A stretch of DNA of 64,000 nt from CAIWHR01 sp963813415 (GCA_963813415.1 CAWEYW010000001.1:62001-126000), one strand, 5' to 3'; shown: positions 8,549-16,783, counted from the stretch's first letter. A program made the numbers and translations. The notes: generated by a model not told the origin, from the letters alone.

Positions 8549-8959
8549 TCAGTGGATCCGGTCGGCCAGCGCGGCCTTGACCGCGGGGCTTGCCTGCAGC
8601 GCGCCCAGCACGGCAATCGATTCGATGGTTTCGCGTGCGAGCTCCGGCGACACGTCGTTGCCGATCCGGACGAGTCCAAGCACCTGGATGCGCAAGCGCG
8701 TTTTCGCCTTGCGCACGGCTTCGAGATCGCGGCGCGAAAACTCCTGCAATCCCAAGACCAGGGTCCGGCGCGCCACCGTCTGCCGCAGCACCTCGGCGTG
8801 CGACGCGAGCTGATTCCTGATCGCCGTGCGAATCAGGTCGCTGCGGTTGGAATAGAAGCCTTCCTGCACGAGGAGATCGATCTGCCCCAGGTCGATGAGA
8901 CCGAGGTTGATCGTGATCTTCTCGCTATCGGGGAGCCTGCTCTTCGTTTCTGTCGTCAT
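8549..8959 (-). CDS. Ribbon-helix-helix (CopG-type) transcriptional regulator
   Basis: The 136-residue protein carries a ribbon-helix-helix N-terminal domain: strand segment KITINLGLIDLGQIDLLV, then GFYSNRSDLIRTAIRNQL, the second helix that packs in the dimer. A helical C-terminal domain (residues 65-136) could bind a ligand or further oligomerise it. It precedes the esterase gene in the same operon, and a perfect palindrome lies 41-58 bases upstream of its ATG, so it probably regulates itself and the esterase. The start codon choice gives the normal short arm before the ribbon. Confidence 0.85.
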   Translation of the reverse strand: MTTETKSRLPDSEKITINLGLIDLGQIDLLVQEGFYSNRSDLIRTAIRNQLASHAEVLRQTVARRTLVLGLQEFSRRDLEAVRKAKTRLRIQVLGLVRIGNDVSPELARETIESIAVLGALQASPAVKAALADRIH

Positions 8960-8999
8960 GCGGGAGCGTGTCCGATAACGATCGAGCCGCCATCCTATC

Positions 9000-9017
9000 A
9001 CCATCCATGTGGATGGT
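9000..9017. promoter_or_regulatory. Perfect palindrome ACCATCCATGTGGATGGT, probable operator
   Basis: Eight-base arms (ACCATCCA and TGGATGGT) are separated by TG. A further CCATCC half-site lies at 8989-8994, next to the palindrome. The location upstream of a ribbon-helix-helix gene fits the short repeated half-sites such dimers bind. The link to the regulator is inference. Confidence 0.55.
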
Positions 9018-9218
9018 ATATGGCTGGCGTTCAATGGACGGTGATCGCCACGATCGAGCCTCGAGCGGCGCGCAGACCCGCAGGCGTCGTCCCGCCAGGG
9101 CGTTGTCGCGGAGGCTCGAGCCTTGCACGCGATCCCTGGCCCGGACTGCCCGACCTCCACCCTTACGCTACCGGCACAGCGTTAACATGACGGTCGTTCC
9201 ACCCCGCCCTCACCGCCC

Positions 9219-9440
9219 ATGCAAGCGCTCGAGTTCCATCTCACCGATGAATTCATCGAATTGCACCAGCTCCTGAAACTGAGCGGACTGTGCTCGAGTG
9301 GCGGCGCGGGCAAGGCACTCGTCGCCGGCGGCAACGTGAAAGTCGATGGCGCGCTCGAGTTGCGCAAGACCTGCAAGATCCGCGCGGGCCAGAAAGTCCG
9401 CGTCGGTGATGTCACGATCGCGGTGATCGGCGCCACCTGA
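9219..9440 (+). CDS. YbcJ-type S4 RNA-binding protein
   Basis: The 73-residue protein is a stand-alone S4 domain: IELHQLLKLSGLCSSGGAGKALVAGG is the RNA-binding helix-loop-helix and NVKVDGALELRKTCKIRAG the following beta hairpin. It is the size of E. coli YbcJ, which probably binds structured RNA. It precedes the DEAD-box helicase by 170 bases, but that gene has its own promoter. Confidence 0.88.
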   Translation: MQALEFHLTDEFIELHQLLKLSGLCSSGGAGKALVAGGNVKVDGALELRKTCKIRAGQKVRVGDVTIAVIGAT

Positions 9441-9478
9441 CGCAACGCCGCGGCGCGCGGCCGGGCGACGCACGGATC

Positions 9479-9487
9479 TGCTATAAT
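9479..9487 (+). promoter_or_regulatory. Extended -10 promoter for the RhlE-type helicase
   Basis: TGCTATAAT is a perfect extended -10 element in G+C-rich surroundings. I see no good -35 at 17 bases upstream, as is normal for extended -10 promoters. Transcription would start near 9494, giving a leader of about 115 bases before the helicase ATG at 9611. Confidence 0.6.
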
Positions 9488-9610
9488 GGCTGTTCGCGGC
9501 ACATTGACCAGTCCCCCTGCCGCAGTCACTTCCGACGCACTACCCACCCGCGTTTTGCCTGCGACTGGCGCCCTTCGTGGCGACAGGCCGATCGTTTTTC
9601 GAAAGCTGTC

Positions 9611-11188
9611 ATGTCTTTTTCTTCGCTCGGCCTGTCCGACGCGCTCGTGCGCGCCGTCGCCGAACACGGCTATACCCAACCGACTCCCATCCAGGCGCAG
9701 GCCATTCCCGCAGTGCTCGCCGGCGGGGACCTGCTCGCGGGCGCCCAGACCGGGACCGGCAAGACCGCTGGCTTCGTGCTGCCGTTGCTGCAACGCCTGT
9801 CGACGACGTCACCCGCCCCCAGCCATTCGCGCTCCACCAAGAAACCCATTCGTGCGCTGATCCTCACCCCGACGCGCGAACTCGCCGCGCAAATCGAGGA
9901 AAGCGTTCGCGTGTACGGCAAGTACACGAATCAGAGCTCGATGGTGATGTTCGGCGGAGTGAGCATCGGCCCGCAGACGTCACGCCTGCAACGCGGCGTG
10001 GACGTGCTGGTCGCGACACCCGGCCGCCTGCTCGATCATCATGGCCAGGGCAACCTGGACTTCTCGCGGGTCGAGATCCTCGTCCTCGACGAGGCGGACC
10101 GGATGCTCGACATGGGCTTCGTGCGCGACATCAAGCGCATCCTTGCGGTGCTGCCGAAGAAACGGCAGAACCTGCTCTTCTCGGCCACGTTCTCCGATGA
10201 GATCCGCGCCCTCGCGGACAGCCTGCTCAATGCACCCGCACTGATCGAGGTGGCCCGACGCAACTCGACGGTCGAGATCATCACCCAGACGGTCCATCCC
10301 GTGGACCGCGAGCGCAAGCGCGAGCTGCTCTCCCACCTGATCAAGACCAGGAACTGGTTCCAGGTGCTGGTGTTCACCCGCACCAAGCACGGCGCCAACA
10401 AGCTCGCCGAGCAGCTCAACCACGATGGCATCACCGCGCTCGCGATCCACGGCAACAAGAGCCAGGGCGCGCGCACGCGAGCGCTCGCCGAGTTCAAGGA
10501 CGCGAGCCTGCAGGTGCTCGTCGCGACCGACATTGCAGCGCGCGGCATCGACATCGAGGAACTGCCGCACGTCGTCAACTACGATCTGCCGAACGTGCCG
10601 GAAGACTACGTGCACCGCATCGGCCGCACCGGTCGGGCCGGCGCCACGGGCGAGGCCATCTCGCTGGTGTGCGTCGACGAGCACGAATTCCTGCGCGACA
10701 TCGAGAAGCTCATCAAGCGCACCGTGCCGCGCGTCGTGATCGACGGCTTCGAGCCGGATCCGCACGCCCGCGCCCAACCGATCCTGCAACGCCAAGGTCG
10801 CGGTCGCGCGCCGGGGAACGCACCCCGGGAGAGTTCGCGCAACAAGTCCGGCGGCAACGGCCATGGACAGGGTCACGGCAGCGTCCAGAGCCAGGGCAAG
10901 CCGAAGGTGGTCACCCATCGATCGACCAGCGGCGCCGGCCAGGCGCATGGCGGTGGTCAGCCGCGTGGCAACGCGCAGCCGCGCGGCAATGGCAATGGCA
11001 ATGGGAATGGTGGGCAGCCCAGACCGCAGGGAAGTGCTGCGTCGTCCCGCAGCGCACCGGCAACAGCACGCGCGCAGGGGAGCGCCAGCGCAGCGGCGGC
11101 CCCGCGGTCACCCAGCCAGTCGCCCGCAGCGCGCACCGCACCTGCGAAGCCGCGCGTGATCCATCGCTTCGGTGGTCGCAACCGCTAG
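9611..11188 (+). CDS. rhlE: DEAD-box RNA helicase, RhlE type
   Basis: The 525-residue protein has all DEAD-box motifs in order: Q motif (YTQPTPIQAQAIP), Walker A (AQTGTGKT), PTRELA, TPGR, DEAD (VLDEADRMLDMGF), SAT (FSATFS), ARGID and HRIGRTGR. ATP-dependent unwinding of RNA, probably in ribosome assembly and RNA decay at low temperature. After residue 390 comes a long Gly/Asn/Gln/Ala/Arg-rich disordered tail, typical of betaproteobacterial RhlE, which probably binds RNA. It is convergent with the RIO kinase gene. The start has no strong ribosome site but fits the family. Confidence 0.95.
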   Translation: MSFSSLGLSDALVRAVAEHGYTQPTPIQAQAIPAVLAGGDLLAGAQTGTGKTAGFVLPLLQRLSTTSPAPSHSRSTKKPIRALILTPTRELAAQIEESVRVYGKYTNQSSMVMFGGVSIGPQTSRLQRGVDVLVATPGRLLDHHGQGNLDFSRVEILVLDEADRMLDMGFVRDIKRILAVLPKKRQNLLFSATFSDEIRALADSLLNAPALIEVARRNSTVEIITQTVHPVDRERKRELLSHLIKTRNWFQVLVFTRTKHGANKLAEQLNHDGITALAIHGNKSQGARTRALAEFKDASLQVLVATDIAARGIDIEELPHVVNYDLPNVPEDYVHRIGRTGRAGATGEAISLVCVDEHEFLRDIEKLIKRTVPRVVIDGFEPDPHARAQPILQRQGRGRAPGNAPRESSRNKSGGNGHGQGHGSVQSQGKPKVVTHRSTSGAGQAHGGGQPRGNAQPRGNGNGNGNGGQPRPQGSAASSRSAPATARAQGSASAAAAPRSPSQSPAARTAPAKPRVIHRFGGRNR

Positions 11189-11271
11189 GATCATCGGACG
11201 CGCACCGGCGGTTCGCCAACCCCGCCGCTGACATCCTGTCGAGCGGCACTCTGCCTGCGCGGTGGTTTCGG

Positions 11272-12120
11272 CTATTCGCGTTCGCGCAGCCGCAACTGCC
11301 GCGCGGCTTCCTCGAATCGCGCGGCGTCGATCTCCCGCATCACGGCGTCGAGATCGACCGGCGCCTGCTCGCGGTGGAAGCGCCCCGTCAGCGTGACATC
11401 CGGATGCAACGCGCCCGCCTCGTACAGCGCCCAGATCTCCTTGGCGTAGTCGGTCGCGAGAAGTTCGGGAGCGAAGCGCCCGAAGAAGCGGCGCAGGTTG
11501 TCGACGTCGCGCACCAGCATGCGCGGCGCGTGGTTGTTGCCCGCCGCATCCACGGCCTGTGGCAGATCGATGATGACCGGGCCGTCGGCTGCGAGCAGGA
11601 TATTGAACTCGCTGAGGTCGCCGTGGATGATGCCGGCCGTCAGCATGCGCACGACTTCGCCGATCAGCCGGTCGTGCAACTCGAGTGCGATGGGTCGCGT
11701 GAACTCGACATCGTTCAGCCGTGGCGCCGCGTTGCCTTCACCGTCGATGACGAGCTCCATGAGCAGCACCCCGGCATGGAACGTGTAGGGGCGCGGCACG
11801 CGGACACCCGCCGCGACCAGACGGTACAGGGCAGCGACCTCCGCGCTTTGCCAGGCCTCTTCCTGTGCGTCGCGTCCGAAGCGCGTGCGCTTGGCCATCG
11901 CCCGGGCCTGCCGGGTGTTCTTCGTCTTGCGGTTCTCGGTGTAGTCGACCGCCTGCCGGAAGCTGCGCTTGTTCGCTTCCTTGTACACCTTCGCACAGCG
12001 CACCTCGGCCTCGGAACGCACCACGTAGACGCTCGCCTCCTTGCCGCTCATGAGCTGGCGCACGACGGCGTCGATCACCCCTTCCTCGACCAGCGGCTGC
12101 AAACGGACAGGCGTCTTCAT
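11272..12120 (-). CDS. RIO1-family atypical serine protein kinase
   Basis: The 282-residue protein is a RIO kinase: the ATP loop is GKEASVYVV, the lysine lies in CAKVYKE, the catalytic loop is HGDLSEFNILL and the metal-binding segment is VIIDLPQAV. Such bacterial RIO kinases (PA4780-like) are conserved in proteobacteria, with unclear substrates, possibly in translation or stress. The start is taken as MKTPVRLQPL; longer upstream candidates run into the divergent thiolase promoter. It is divergent from the thiolase gene. Confidence 0.88.
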   Translation of the reverse strand: MKTPVRLQPLVEEGVIDAVVRQLMSGKEASVYVVRSEAEVRCAKVYKEANKRSFRQAVDYTENRKTKNTRQARAMAKRTRFGRDAQEEAWQSAEVAALYRLVAAGVRVPRPYTFHAGVLLMELVIDGEGNAAPRLNDVEFTRPIALELHDRLIGEVVRMLTAGIIHGDLSEFNILLAADGPVIIDLPQAVDAAGNNHAPRMLVRDVDNLRRFFGRFAPELLATDYAKEIWALYEAGALHPDVTLTGRFHREQAPVDLDAVMREIDAARFEEAARQLRLRERE

Positions 12121-12256
12121 GCAACGCAATATACCGGACCCCATTGCCGATCCCCGGGTGGGGTTCATCGATCGCGGCGCGGGCGCCATGGGTCGCGATG
12201 CCGCACGCCCCGCGAAACGCCGGGTCGCGCGCCGTGGGGGCGCTAGAATGTGCCGC

Positions 12257-13447
12257 ATGAGCCATCACCGCCACGCCATCATCGCCGGGGTCGGCATGAT
12301 CCCGTTCGCCAAGCCCGGCGCCAGCGAGCCGTACGACGTCATGGGCGCTGCAGCCGCACGTGCGGCGCTCGAAGACGCCGGGTTGCTCTACACCGACGTC
12401 CAGCAGGCGTACGCAGGATATGTCTACGGCGACTCCACCTCCGGACAACGCGTGCTCTATGGCGTGGGCATGACCGGCATTCCCATCATCAACGTCAACA
12501 ACAATTGCTCGACGGGATCGACCGCGCTCTTCCTTGCCCGCCAGGCCGTGGAGAGCGAGGCCGCGGAATGCGTGCTGGCGCTCGGGTTCGAGCAGATGGC
12601 GCCCGGTGCGCTCACCGCAAAGTACACGGACCGGCCGACACCGTTCGATGCCTTCGACCGCGAGACCGACGCACTCGTCGGTCAACCCGACGTGCCGTTC
12701 GCGCTGCGCTATTTCGGTGGGGCGGGGCTCGCGCACATGCAGAAGTACGGCACGAAGCTCGAAACGTTCGCCGCGGTCCGGGCCAAGGCAAGTCGCCACG
12801 CCGCGAACAATCCGCTCGCTCTGTTCCGCAAGGTCTTGACCATCGAAGAAGTCATGGCATCGCCGATGGTGATGCCGGGAGTCATGACGCGGCTGATGGC
12901 CTGTCCGCCGACCTGTGGCGCGGCGGCGGCGGTGATCGTGTCGGAGTCGTACGCGCGGCGGCGAGGAATCTCCTCTGGCGTGGTCATCGCCGCGCAGGCG
13001 ATGACCACCGACACGCCCGACACGTTCGCGGCGCATGACATGATGCAGCTCGTCGGCTACGGCATGGCGCGTTCGGCTGCGCAGCAGGTGTACGAGGCGG
13101 CCGGCATCGGCCCCGAAGACATCGACGTCGTCGAGTTGCACGACTGCTTCGCGCAGAACGAGCTCATCAGCTACGAGGCCCTGGGACTGTGCGCCGAAGG
13201 CGAGGCGGAAGCGTTCATCGCCGCCGGCAGCAACACTTATGGCGGACGCGTGGTCACCAATCCGTCGGGCGGGCTGCTCTCCAAGGGGCACCCGCTCGGG
13301 GCGACGGGCCTCGCCCAGTGCTACGAGCTCACGCATCAGCTGCGCAGCACGGCGGCCGCGCGCCAGGTGGATCATGCGCGCGTCGCGCTGCAGCACAACC
13401 TGGGTCTCGGCGGCGCGTGCGTCGTGACGCTCTATCGCGCACGGTAG
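12257..13447 (+). CDS. Thiolase, lipid-transfer (SCP-x) type
   Basis: The 396-residue protein is of the SCP-x/non-specific lipid-transfer thiolase class. It has the nucleophile region NNNCSTGSTALFLAR (near residue 80), the VELHDCFAQNEL segment and the C-terminal GGLLSKGHPLGATG with the active His. It would cleave 3-ketoacyl-CoA by CoA-dependent thiolysis; the physiological substrate may be branched or sterol-derived acyl-CoA. ATG 12257 is preferred, with ATG 12248 as an alternative. No partner DUF35 gene is adjacent. A REP-like palindrome begins ten bases after its stop. Confidence 0.9.
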   Translation: MSHHRHAIIAGVGMIPFAKPGASEPYDVMGAAAARAALEDAGLLYTDVQQAYAGYVYGDSTSGQRVLYGVGMTGIPIINVNNNCSTGSTALFLARQAVESEAAECVLALGFEQMAPGALTAKYTDRPTPFDAFDRETDALVGQPDVPFALRYFGGAGLAHMQKYGTKLETFAAVRAKASRHAANNPLALFRKVLTIEEVMASPMVMPGVMTRLMACPPTCGAAAAVIVSESYARRRGISSGVVIAAQAMTTDTPDTFAAHDMMQLVGYGMARSAAQQVYEAAGIGPEDIDVVELHDCFAQNELISYEALGLCAEGEAEAFIAAGSNTYGGRVVTNPSGGLLSKGHPLGATGLAQCYELTHQLRSTAAARQVDHARVALQHNLGLGGACVVTLYRAR

Positions 13448-13456
13448 CTGCCGGCA

Positions 13457-13530
13457 ATGGGGTCAGGTTACTTTGTCAGCTCGCGAATCGAGCTGACCCT
13501 CTTGCGCCCGATAACGTAACCTGACCCCAT
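13457..13530. repeat. REP-like nested palindrome
   Basis: ATGGGGTCAGGTTAC (13457-13471) and GTAACCTGACCCCAT (13516-13530) are a perfect 15-bp inverted repeat. Inside, TCAGCTCG (13476-13483) and CGAGCTGA (13489-13496) form a second hairpin. The GGGGTCAGGTTAC core resembles repetitive extragenic palindromes mobilised by REP-associated (Y1) transposases. No transposase gene is nearby. Confidence 0.7.
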
Positions 13531-13645
13531 GATCTCGCGTCGGTGCGTCCGGACCGGCGCGCCGTCAACATCTTCGTCTACGTGGCGCACGGCAGCACCT
13601 ATGCGATGCACGTCGTCGCCGGCCCGAACGCGCCGCCAGAAATGC

Positions 13646-13671
13646 AAAAAGCCCGGTCACCCGGGCTTTTT
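13646..13671 (-). terminator. Bidirectional rho-independent terminator after the cold-shock gene
   Basis: AAAAAGCCCGG pairs with CCGGGCTTTTT around a 4-base loop, flanked by A and T tracts, 18 bases past the cold-shock stop codon. It would work in both directions. Confidence 0.9.
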
Positions 13672-13688
13672 GCCGCTCGGCTGACGAA

Positions 13689-13898
13689 TCAGTCGATCGC
13701 GACGATGTTCACGGCCTGGTCGCCCTTGGGGCCCGTCGTGACATCGTAGGACACCTTCTGGCTTTCGCGGAGGCTCTTGTGTCCACTGCCGCCCTGGATT
13801 GCCGAAAAGTGCGCGAACAGGTCCTTGCCGCCGGAGTCCGGCGTGATGAAGCCAAAGCCCTTGTCATCGTTGAACCACTTTACGCTGCCTGTGTTCAT
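13689..13898 (-). CDS. Cold-shock domain protein (CspA family)
   Basis: The 69-residue protein is a complete cold-shock OB fold with RNP1 KGFGFITP and RNP2 DLFAHFSAI. Cytosolic single-stranded RNA/DNA chaperone that melts mRNA structure. AGGAGT sits four bases upstream of the ATG. It has a strong terminator and a 133-base leader behind a good promoter (14039-14067), as expected for a temperature-responsive mRNA. Which CspA paralogue it is cannot be told from the sequence. Confidence 0.96.
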   Translation of the reverse strand: MNTGSVKWFNDDKGFGFITPDSGGKDLFAHFSAIQGGSGHKSLRESQKVSYDVTTGPKGDQAVNIVAID

Positions 13899-14213
13899 TA
13901 CTACTCCTGATTAACGTGAATTGCGTGCGTGACTACGCCCGCAAGCGGGACCATCAAGGGGTAGGAAGACCAGACAAGGGCCGCGGTAAGCGGCGAAAGG
14001 CGGGACCAACAACTGCACTTGAGAGAACCAGCGCCATCATCATACAGGTCGGGCGCACATTGCACAACGCATTCAACGGGGCAGGTGCTGCGCGCGAGCC
14101 GCCGCAACCCGCATGCGACCGCGTAGTCCGCAGCCTACGACGTTACCGGCGAATAAGCCTTGCCCGGTGCAGGGGTACCGCGTACAAGAGGGTGATCAGC
14201 CGAGGAGTTCCAA
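13899..14213 (-). other. Intergenic region: cold-shock mRNA leader and promoter
   Basis: No coding sequence is supported here. On the minus strand it holds the promoter at 14039-14067 and a roughly 133-base untranslated leader for the cold-shock gene. The remainder (14068-14213) leads toward a small plus-strand ORF, and I see no clear promoter in it. Confidence 0.6.
14039..14067 (-). promoter_or_regulatory. Sigma-70-type promoter of the cold-shock gene
   Basis: Reading the minus strand, TTGTGC (14067-14062) and TATGAT (14044-14039) are separated by exactly 17 bases. Transcription would start near 14032, giving a leader of about 133 bases, similar to E. coli cspA. Confidence 0.65.
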
Positions 14214-14360
14214 ATGGTACCTGTAACCCTGATCTACCCGAATCACGCGCCGCTCGCTCCCGGATTCATCAGTCAGATCTTCGACATGGTGTTTCCGGAT
14301 GGCACTGACGCCGCGAACACGCCATCCGCCGACGACCCCGTCGTCGGTCGCATCCAGTAG
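14214..14360 (+). CDS. Small ORF, 48 residues, unknown
   Basis: GAGGAG is seven bases before this ATG. The peptide opens MVPVTLIYPNHAPLAPGF and continues ISQIFDMVFPDG, which loosely resembles the last strand and helix of LysR substrate-binding domains, so it may be a decayed 3' fragment. An in-frame TGA lies 18 bases upstream. The next small ORF starts eight bases after its stop, so the two would be co-translated. Real function is unproven. Confidence 0.4.
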   Translation: MVPVTLIYPNHAPLAPGFISQIFDMVFPDGTDAANTPSADDPVVGRIQ

Positions 14361-14368
14361 GCAGCGCC

Positions 14369-14677
14369 ATGACAGCGCTCGACACCGCTGCCACCGTCGC
14401 CATGGAGGCGACGGATCGGTCGCAGCCCGCCGACGCCTCGCGAGTGCGATTGCTCGATCTCGCGCAGAACCGCCCACCGATGTACGTGAACTGGGAGGCC
14501 GTGTCACTGCAGCATTTCGTCAACCGCTACATTCGCACCCGGCAACGATCGGTGAATCGGGAGAACAGGAAGACCGTGCAGGAGGCGATGGGCCGCTATC
14601 GCGGCAATTTCCCGGCACGATGCGAGGATGTCGAAGTCTTCCTCGACGCCGTGTTGCACATCGGCACCGAGCGGTAG
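14369..14677 (+). CDS. Hypothetical 102-residue protein
   Basis: Unrecognised. The N-terminal 30 residues are Ala/Thr-rich and probably flexible. The rest looks like a compact alpha-helical domain (NWEAVSLQHFVNRYIRTRQR, then RENRKTVQEAMGRYRGNF) with a single Cys in ARCEDVEVFLDAV. It could be a small regulatory or DNA-associated protein, but no family is seen. It immediately follows the 48-residue ORF. Convergent with the DUF1932 dehydrogenase gene. Confidence 0.5.
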   Translation: MTALDTAATVAMEATDRSQPADASRVRLLDLAQNRPPMYVNWEAVSLQHFVNRYIRTRQRSVNRENRKTVQEAMGRYRGNFPARCEDVEVFLDAVLHIGTER

Positions 14678-14749
14678 CCCGCTCGACGCGGGCAGTCCCG
14701 CCGCAAGGATCCGGGCGAGCCTCGATGTCGCTTGCGCAAACGCTGCCGC

Positions 14750-15670
14750 TCACGCGCCGCGCATCGAGCGCAGCTCGGCCCGTCCCGCCAGCGCGTCCAG
14801 CACGGCGCGCCAGTCCCCCGCATCCAGTCCCTTGAGCGACGCGTCGCCGGCCACGAGATCCGCCACGGCGTCCTGACGCTCGGCGATCGCGATCGCCATC
14901 AACGGTGCGAGCCCGGCCTCGCCCACCGTCACCGCCGATTCGCGCATCTCGGCGGCCCGCCGACGGCCGTGCCGCACGACCCGTTCGACGAGGTATCCGG
15001 CGAGCTGATCCCACTGCATCTGCGGATGGCTCGCGTCGAGCGAGGCGAGCACGTCGTCTTCCACGCCATACATGCGCGCGGTCAGGAGACACTCGACGGT
15101 GAGCGCCTCGAGGCCCTTGACCATGATGCTGCGGCACATCTTGATGGCGGACGCGCGGCCGATGTCGGTGCCGACGACGTTCATCTGCATGCCTGCGGGC
15201 GCGAGCAGCTCGCGCAACGCGGCGGCTGCCTGCCCACCGAGCAGCATGGGCGTGCGCATGCCTGCCGCCAGGATCGGCGCCATCACCGCCGCTTCGACAT
15301 AATGCGCACCGCGCTGCTGCACGGCCTCGGCGTTGACACGCTTGGTGCGTGGCGACACCGAGTTGAGGTCGAGGAAGAACTGGTCGCCGGCGAGAGCCTC
15401 GCCTGCAAGGCGTGCCACGTCGGTCGACGATGATGCGGTAACGGCGGAAATGACGATCCGCGCACCCCTCGCGGCGTCTGCGACATCGCTCGCAGCGCGC
15501 GCGCCCATCTCCCGCGCCTTGACCTCAAGAGTCGCAGCCGTGTCGGGATGGTCGAGCAGGATGTCGTACACCGCCACGGCATGGCCCAGCTCGCGGAAAC
15601 CGCTTGCCAGCAGCGTGCCGACCTCGCCGAACCCGATGATCGCGATCGGCGTTCGCGCTGCTTCGCTCAT
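14750..15670 (-). CDS. NAD(P)-dependent 3-hydroxyacid-type dehydrogenase with DUF1932
   Basis: The 306-residue protein starts with a Rossmann motif (IAIIGFGEVGTLLASGF) as in 6-phosphogluconate/3-hydroxyisobutyrate dehydrogenases. It continues with the substrate segment LDLNSVSPRTK. The C-terminal domain (GRASAIKMCRSIMVKGLEA) matches the DUF1932 all-helical dimer domain. It would oxidise or reduce a hydroxy acid with NAD(P); the substrate is unknown. It is the last gene of the GntR/CMD/VOC operon, 61 bases after the VOC gene. Confidence 0.85.
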   Translation of the reverse strand: MSEAARTPIAIIGFGEVGTLLASGFRELGHAVAVYDILLDHPDTAATLEVKAREMGARAASDVADAARGARIVISAVTASSSTDVARLAGEALAGDQFFLDLNSVSPRTKRVNAEAVQQRGAHYVEAAVMAPILAAGMRTPMLLGGQAAAALRELLAPAGMQMNVVGTDIGRASAIKMCRSIMVKGLEALTVECLLTARMYGVEDDVLASLDASHPQMQWDQLAGYLVERVVRHGRRRAAEMRESAVTVGEAGLAPLMAIAIAERQDAVADLVAGDASLKGLDAGDWRAVLDALAGRAELRSMRGA

Positions 15671-15731
15671 CTTGCCTGCCGGCTCGACTGCGGAGCACGC
15701 CGCTGCGACAACGCGCCAACTGCGTCGCCGC

Positions 15732-16319
15732 TCATCGCCGGAGCAATGTGCGATCGGCGACGGTCGTGTCCTGCCCTCGCACCGGATCGGCAATGGCCGC
15801 CTCCAGCGTATGGGCACCCTTCCATTCCGAAGGGGGACGCACTTTGCCGTCGCGGCCGATCTGGTCGAGGCCCCAGTAAATCTCCAGCCGATGCCCGTCG
15901 GGGTCGCGAAACTCGACCGCGATCTGGCATCCCGCGCGCCGGCGCCCTTCGAAGTCGACGGGTACGCCGTGCCGCTCCAGGTGGGCGCGGGCCCGGAGGA
16001 CCTCGTCGAGCGTCGACACCTCGAATGCGAGATGGTTGAGCTCGAGGTGCTGCGACGCGTGCGTGGCCGACCCGACCAGCGCCACGCCATGGTGATCGGC
16101 GTTGCAGCGCATGAACACCATGCCGCCGGGCACCATCGCGTGCGGATACACGTCGGACACGGCGAATCCCAGTACCTGCGTGTAGAACGCCACCGACCGC
16201 TGCAGGTCGGCGACGTTCAGCACGACGTGGCCAATCTTGTTGATGGAGAACGGCAGGTCCTGCGGCTTGACATTCGCCTTGATGGCTTCGATGTCGACAG
16301 GCATGCGTTGAGCGGTCAT
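15732..16319 (-). CDS. VOC family protein, possible extradiol dioxygenase
   Basis: The 195-residue protein is a vicinal-oxygen-chelate protein. HVVLNVADLQRSVAFYTQVLG opens repeat one, LNHLAFEVSTLDE opens repeat two, and DPDGHRLEIYW closes it. His (GHVVL), His (NHLAF) and Glu (LEIYW) could be the metal triad of extradiol ring-cleaving dioxygenases or glyoxalases. Between a decarboxylase-like gene and a dehydrogenase it probably acts in one catabolic route. The ATG is 15 bases after the CMD stop. Confidence 0.85.
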   Translation of the reverse strand: MTAQRMPVDIEAIKANVKPQDLPFSINKIGHVVLNVADLQRSVAFYTQVLGFAVSDVYPHAMVPGGMVFMRCNADHHGVALVGSATHASQHLELNHLAFEVSTLDEVLRARAHLERHGVPVDFEGRRRAGCQIAVEFRDPDGHRLEIYWGLDQIGRDGKVRPPSEWKGAHTLEAAIADPVRGQDTTVADRTLLRR

Positions 16320-16333
16320 GGTCTTCACCCGCG

Positions 16334-16783
16334 TCAGGCCTTCGGCGCAGCGCCAGCTGCGTGCCCGGCCGCGGGTCCGGCAGGCGCCAGGGTGATGCCG
16401 CGCTCGCGGAGCACTTCCTTCGCCACGCGAAAGCTGTCGAGTGCGGCCGGCGCGCCGCAATAGATGCCTGCCTGGAGCAGCACCTCCATGATCTCTTCCT
16501 TGGAGATGCCGTTGTTGAGCGCGCCATGCAGGTGCACCTTGAGCTCGTGCGGACGGTTGAGCGCGGTGATCATCGCCAGATTGATGAGGCTGCGATCGCG
16601 CAGCGGCAGCCCTGGACGCGACCACACGGCACCCCAGCAGTATTCGGTGATGAGCTGCTGCAGGGGCCAGGTGAACTCGTCGGCACCCTCGAGCGATGCC
16701 GTAACGTAGTCGCTGCCGAGAACCTGGCGGCGCACTGCCAGTCCCTTGTCAAAAAAGCTGTCTTCCCCCTGTGAATCGTTCAT
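16334..16783 (-). CDS. Carboxymuconolactone decarboxylase family protein
   Basis: The 149-residue protein matches the CMD/AhpD-like fold: DRSLINLAMITALNRPHELKVHL, HGALNNGISKEEIMEVLLQ and AGIYCGAPAALDSF. It lacks the CxxC of AhpD, so it resembles gamma-carboxymuconolactone decarboxylase (protocatechuate branch). A relatively long Ala/Gly-rich tail ends it. Its ATG overlaps the GntR gene's TGA (ATGA), so it is translated with the regulator. The true substrate is not shown by the sequence. Confidence 0.87.
   Translation of the reverse strand: MNDSQGEDSFFDKGLAVRRQVLGSDYVTASLEGADEFTWPLQQLITEYCWGAVWSRPGLPLRDRSLINLAMITALNRPHELKVHLHGALNNGISKEEIMEVLLQAGIYCGAPAALDSFRVAKEVLRERGITLAPAGPAAGHAAGAAPKA

Noticed and set aside
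11738..13396. 552-residue minus-strand frame opposite the thiolase
   Set aside because: Shadow of the thiolase and RIO genes with atypical composition.
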